Source of the DNA: a virus
Virus record (IMG/VR): IMGVR_UViG_3300020469_002793
Span: 1-20,142 of that record
Strand: one strand, 5' to 3'
Length of the DNA: 20,142 nt
A program made the position numbers and the translations under genes. The notes beneath the pieces were generated by a model that did not search any database, was not told the DNA's origin, and saw nothing but the letters and a program-made list of their open reading frames with translations. This document shows, one piece after another, positions 17,001 to 20,142 of the stretch (its first letter is position 1; every line of letters starts with the position of its first letter).

Positions 17001-20000
17001 GACAACTTATAAGGGAAGATCATTATCTGACTATATTGATGCTAGACCTAGAGTTGCAGATTATAACACTTCATCAGGTACATCACCTTTTGATTATGAC
17101 ACTCGTAGTTTTACCGTATCTGGAACTAAACCTCCAGTAATAGTTGGAGATGATGTTGTAACAGTAGGTTATTCACATTACTTAGCAAGAATAGATAAAC
17201 TTTTCTTAACTAAAGATGGATTCTTTGAGTTAAAAAAAGGATCGCCTGCTCCAGTTGATGATGTAGTTGCGCCTTCTGATCCAGCTGGTGCATTTAGTGT
17301 AGCAACTATTTCTATGTCTCCATTTGCTCGTGATGCAAAATCTAGTTCAGTAGTTAGAGTTGCAAGACATAAAAGATATACTATGGCTGATATTGGTAGA
17401 TTGGAGAAGAGATTAAAGAACGTAGAATTTTATACACAACTTTCATTATTAGAAACTGACACTGCTTCATTGAATATTGTAGATGCCAAAACTGGTCTTG
17501 ACAGATTTAAGTCTGGATTCTTTGTTGATAATTTTAGAAGTCATAATGGTCAATCACTTAGTCATCCATGTTCAAGATGTTCAATTGATAAAAAAAGTGG
17601 TGAATTAAGACCATCACATTACACTCATGGATTAGATTTACTTCTTGGATCAGAACAAGTCATTGGTATAGGTACAACAGCAGACCCTGCCGCTGACTTA
17701 ACTCAAGTTTCTGATTTACAATCAAATGATTTAAAGAGAACTGGTGATGTTGTAACTTTAGATTTTACAGAAATATCATATATCAACCAATCATTAGCTA
17801 CTAGGACTGAAAATGTAAACCCATTTGCAGCTATAACATGGGTTGGTGGTGTAGAATTAAATCCTAATAGTGATGTATGGTTGAATGAAAGAAGATTAGA
17901 TTCTAATGTTGTTGATATTGATGCTGGATTCACACAAGCTTTACAACAACTTGATGTAGATCCAAATACTGGATTTGCACCAATTCAATGGGGTGGATGG
18001 GAAGAAGCTTGGTCATCTATGAATGTTGAGACTAGAGAATTGGGTACGAGTACTGATACTGTTAGTGGTTCAGTAGAAGATAGAATGGGTAGAAAAGTAA
18101 CAACAACCACTACATCATTAGATCTAGTTACAACTCAATTTGAAGAAACTCTTACAATAGATCGTGGATTAACTAGAAGTGGTATTCAATTCCAAGTCAA
18201 TGAAAGTGTTGATACTCAAAGTTTTGGAGATAAACTTGTAAATAGTGAATTGATTCCTTTCATGAGATCTAGGAATATTGAATTTATCGGAACAAGAATA
18301 CAACCAAGAACACAGTTCTATACATTCTTTGATGGTCAAGAAGTTAATAAGTATGTAACACCTAAACTCATTGAAATATCAATGAATCAAGGAGTGTTTG
18401 AGATAGGAGAGACAGTTACAGGAACTTCTGCGGATTGGCAAACATCTACAACTGGAAACGCTGCTTCTATAAAATTTAGAGTTGCACAACCAAACCATAA
18501 ATTTGGTGCATATAATGATCCTACTATATCATATGCAGTAAATCCATATTCAGATACTGTTGGTATAAGTTCTAATTATTCAGCAACTAGTTCCATAATA
18601 AATGTAGACACTGGATCATTACAACAAGAAGTTCTTGGTACATTCCAAGGATTTATAAGTAAGAACATGGTTCTTAGAGGTGAAACAAGTGGAGCAGAAG
18701 CTAAGATAACAGACGTTAGATTGATAAGTGATGAGAAAGGTGCTTTAGTAGGATCTTTCTTTATTCCAGAAGCTTCCTTAACATCAGCACCAGAGTTTAG
18801 AACAGGAACTAATACATTCAGATTATCAAGTAGTGCTGCAGATTCTAGAGCGCCAATTGACAGAGCATCAGTAGCTGAATCTATATTTACTTCTAGAGGA
18901 ACATTGAATACACTTCAAGAAGATGTATTGAGTGTAAGAACTGCTGATATTCAGAGATCAACTGTAGAAGATGCGACAACTGTGTCTAATCAAACTACAA
19001 GAGAATTCCAAAACCAGGCGTTTGGAGAACTTAGAATGAGTCAGCAAGTTGCATGGATTGATCCACTTGCAGAATCTTTTGAAGTTACCGAAGCAAATGG
19101 TATATTCGTGTCATCAGCTGATATATTCTTCCAGACAAAAGATGATAGTATTCCAGTCACATTGCAAATTAGAACAATGCAAACTGGATTACCTACAACT
19201 AAAATTGTTCCATTTGGTGAAGTTGTGATGGATCCAGATCAAATAACAACTTCAGAGTTTGGTACAGTAGCCACAAGATTTAATTTCCCATCTCCTGTAT
19301 TTCTTGAAGGTGGTGGAACTGAATATGCATTGACCCTTATATCACAATCTAATAATTATAATGTGTTTATTGCAAGAATGGGTGATGAAGATTTATCTGA
19401 TAGAAACCTAGAAGAGAGTGAAAGAAGAATTGTATCTCAACAACCATTCTTAGGATCATTATTTAAGTCACAAAACGGATCTACATGGGAAGCTAGTCAG
19501 TTTGAAGATTTGAAATTCAACTTATTTAAGTGTTCATTTGTTTCAGGCCCAGGCGCTTTGAAACTTTATAATCCTGAAACTGGTGTTGGAAATAAAGAAC
19601 GTCCTATATTAAGACAAAATCCAATTAGTTTCAACTCACAAGAAGTTAAAATACAATTGGCAGGAAATACCAGTAGTAATTCAAACACAGAATTCCCAAT
19701 TGGTTCTAGATTAATTCAGGTTGGTGCTGGTGCATCTGCAGAAGGAAACGTTGTTGCACATCTTGGCCCACTCGCAACTGCAACTTATCAATCAGGAACT
19801 GGTATTGGATTGACGCCAGCTTCAGGTAACTTAACTTACTCTGGTATTGGTTTAACCAGTATTACTGGGGATGGTAGTGGCGCAACTGCCAACATTGCAA
19901 TTAATAGTGGAACAGTTAACAGTATCAGTGTAGCTAGTAATGGATCAGGATATAAGACAGGGGATGTATTAGGTGCAAGTTTAGGTGAGACTGGTAGAAA

Positions 20001-20142
20001 TATAAGATTCACTGTTGGAACAGTGTCTAATGTAAACAGTGTTATCTTGAATAGAGTTCAAGGTGAGTTTGATACCAGTAGAACTCTTAAGTTCATGAAT
20101 AATACAGGTATCTCAACCAACCTAAACAATCGAGTTCCTTCT
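14056..20142 (+). CDS. DUF4815-type virion structural protein (likely tail appendage), 3' end outside window
   Basis: ATG 14056 opens a frame of at least 2029 codons with no stop before the window end, 4 bases after gene 8. The N-terminus PYFDDFSEDKNFNRVLFKPG, then QARELTQLQTILQNQIEKFG and VIPGQIGY, is typical of DUF4815 proteins of marine T4-like phages. ARRTFDESGNYY (299-310) and SPGKAYVRGYEIE (354-366) belong to the same domain. Later come DARPRVADY (about 996), a helical DIGRLEKRLKNVEFY segment (about 1113), a CSRC pair (1172 and 1175), WGGWEEAW (1312-1319), IPFMRSRN (1400-1407) and WIDPLAESF (1667-1675), followed by a beta domain with QNGSTW. The end carries a GGxGY-like unit. In T4, the genes after 8 encode peripheral baseplate and fibre proteins (gp9-gp12). 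By position and composition this is inferred to be a baseplate-attached fibre or receptor-binding component; its exact role is unproven. Confidence 0.85.
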   Translation, partial: MPQETNLNVSPYFDDFSEDKNFNRVLFKPGIPVQARELTQLQTILQNQIEKFGQHFFKEGSMVIPGQIGYDALYHAIELEDTFLGIPISDYLKKLIGKTIRGEVSGVEATVVNCVLNTQSDRGHNTLYVKYSKSGNDFVTNVFNDGENLIASTDIEYGISRVIANNPFATGIALNATSIGSAATVQEGIYFIRGYFVKVTTQTVIVDQYDNNPSYRVGLFIDENVVSAFDDSDLFDNAAGFSNFAAPGADRFQVKPTLIKKDVDDLSDANFIELLRLNKGAIQRMVKKTDYNILADEFARRTFDESGNYYIKQFGVQVRESLNDRQGNNGVYFRNQKTSQGNVPSSDSMIFQISPGKAYVRGYEIEKVGSNFIDVEKPRTIKKLENQVFAFDKVSKIKVNRVYGAPFIGMGVNHVVSLRNQRTGATHASAAGTEIGVARVYDYKLESAAYSGVTSVYELFLWDIQTFTTLTVNSGLTAVDGSLIEGQRSGARGHLKVAASNATSLTLTSTTGTFIVDEPIIVNGVNDTKTITAVTEFSVDDVKSIFQDVGDNEFNADTLLSREGSPAPAGTEYTITSGGTVTVAGSRFSRGIKVNDIVKYQKSTETDPTFNRVSAINATGSQLTLVALAIDITGVCQKELPSGTITTSDFKIVRPQIIDAKNSTFVSDMPEPSISSIDLSSSEITTRQQFTFNVSGNSATITITSTNEFFETFDEERYNIAYSDGSIQILREENLVFTADRKSVTLVGLTKASDTAAIFLGTVKRTEVKSQKKTLQECSRLVINRSRKDGSGTGQNTLADGLTTHSVYGTRVQDREICLNVPDGARVLGVYQSNTVGDANLPSISLINRSAELTDTIQGEIVVGESSGATAKVVSKAAGSVDIVYTNDIQFDREEIATFQSSGIVGQVSIITQGDKNISKSFRFDNGQRDEFYDYSRIIRKEGEPEPSKRLTIVFDHYKVEGEIGDFASVNSFSSDNYEFDMTTYKGRSLSDYIDARPRVADYNTSSGTSPFDYDTRSFTVSGTKPPVIVGDDVVTVGYSHYLARIDKLFLTKDGFFELKKGSPAPVDDVVAPSDPAGAFSVATISMSPFARDAKSSSVVRVARHKRYTMADIGRLEKRLKNVEFYTQLSLLETDTASLNIVDAKTGLDRFKSGFFVDNFRSHNGQSLSHPCSRCSIDKKSGELRPSHYTHGLDLLLGSEQVIGIGTTADPAADLTQVSDLQSNDLKRTGDVVTLDFTEISYINQSLATRTENVNPFAAITWVGGVELNPNSDVWLNERRLDSNVVDIDAGFTQALQQLDVDPNTGFAPIQWGGWEEAWSSMNVETRELGTSTDTVSGSVEDRMGRKVTTTTTSLDLVTTQFEETLTIDRGLTRSGIQFQVNESVDTQSFGDKLVNSELIPFMRSRNIEFIGTRIQPRTQFYTFFDGQEVNKYVTPKLIEISMNQGVFEIGETVTGTSADWQTSTTGNAASIKFRVAQPNHKFGAYNDPTISYAVNPYSDTVGISSNYSATSSIINVDTGSLQQEVLGTFQGFISKNMVLRGETSGAEAKITDVRLISDEKGALVGSFFIPEASLTSAPEFRTGTNTFRLSSSAADSRAPIDRASVAESIFTSRGTLNTLQEDVLSVRTADIQRSTVEDATTVSNQTTREFQNQAFGELRMSQQVAWIDPLAESFEVTEANGIFVSSADIFFQTKDDSIPVTLQIRTMQTGLPTTKIVPFGEVVMDPDQITTSEFGTVATRFNFPSPVFLEGGGTEYALTLISQSNNYNVFIARMGDEDLSDRNLEESERRIVSQQPFLGSLFKSQNGSTWEASQFEDLKFNLFKCSFVSGPGALKLYNPETGVGNKERPILRQNPISFNSQEVKIQLAGNTSSNSNTEFPIGSRLIQVGAGASAEGNVVAHLGPLATATYQSGTGIGLTPASGNLTYSGIGLTSITGDGSGATANIAINSGTVNSISVASNGSGYKTGDVLGASLGETGRNIRFTVGTVSNVNSVILNRVQGEFDTSRTLKFMNNTGISTNLNNRVPS
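19861..20025 (+). repeat. GGxGY-like module in the DUF4815 protein
   Basis: Residues about 1936-1990 read GDGSGATANIAI, then VNSISVASNGSGYKTGDVL. This is the family B plan with its G-x-G-A-x-A segment placed first. It is the third consecutive gene to carry this module. More copies may follow beyond the window. Confidence 0.65.

Noticed and set aside
1-20142. Hidden defence, toxin-antitoxin or auxiliary metabolic genes
   Set aside because: Coding density is nearly complete with four structural genes; gaps are at most 23 bases and no enzyme motif outside the structural families was seen.

Overview
The window looks like part of the late, virion-structural region of a marine T4-like myovirus, a cyanophage or a pelagiphage. 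The DNA is very A+T-rich, with G+C around a third by eye. Arginine is mostly AGA, and glycine is mostly GGA or GGT. All genes are on the + strand and nearly touch, and no host-type gene, tRNA, transposase or CRISPR array is visible. The deciding evidence is gene 3, a clear homologue of the T4 baseplate wedge protein gp8. The gene order matches T4 genes 6-7-8 followed by a tail-appendage gene. The host cannot be fixed from the sequence; Prochlorococcus, Synechococcus or SAR11 would all fit.

Layout: (1) positions 1-451 are the 3' end of a gene, probably the gp6-like baseplate wedge protein, ending in a Ser/Thr tail. (2) Positions 463-12423 are one uninterrupted 3986-residue gene. It sits where T4 has gene 7 and begins with what looks like the C-terminal domain of T4 gp7. 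After that it becomes a mosaic of beta-rich repeats, a YHYH-type domain and, near the C-terminus, an Asp-box beta-propeller. (3) Positions 12447-14051 encode the gp8 homologue, enlarged by two insertions. (4) Position 14056 to the window end holds at least 2029 codons of a DUF4815-type structural protein that runs off the window. The gaps are 11, 23 and 4 bases. None of the three visible starts has a convincing Shine-Dalgarno sequence. One gp55-type late-promoter-like octamer (CATAAATA) overlaps the stop codon of the giant gene, just before gene 8.

How the genes work together: in T4, gp6, gp7 and gp8 assemble with gp10 and gp53 into the baseplate wedge. Genes 1-3 are inferred to make the wedge of this phage. 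The DUF4815 protein would be a peripheral baseplate or tail-fibre component, standing where T4 has the gp9-gp12 appendage genes. One glycine-rich 'GGxGY' module occurs in genes 2, 3 and 4, so neighbouring baseplate genes appear to share interchangeable surface decorations.

I see no hidden defence system or unknown enzyme cassette. The points most worth a second look are the architecture of the giant gp7-position protein and two DNA-level word biases. Every CCWGG I found is flanked by a G or C as GCCWGG or CCWGGC, and GGWCC appears to be absent.
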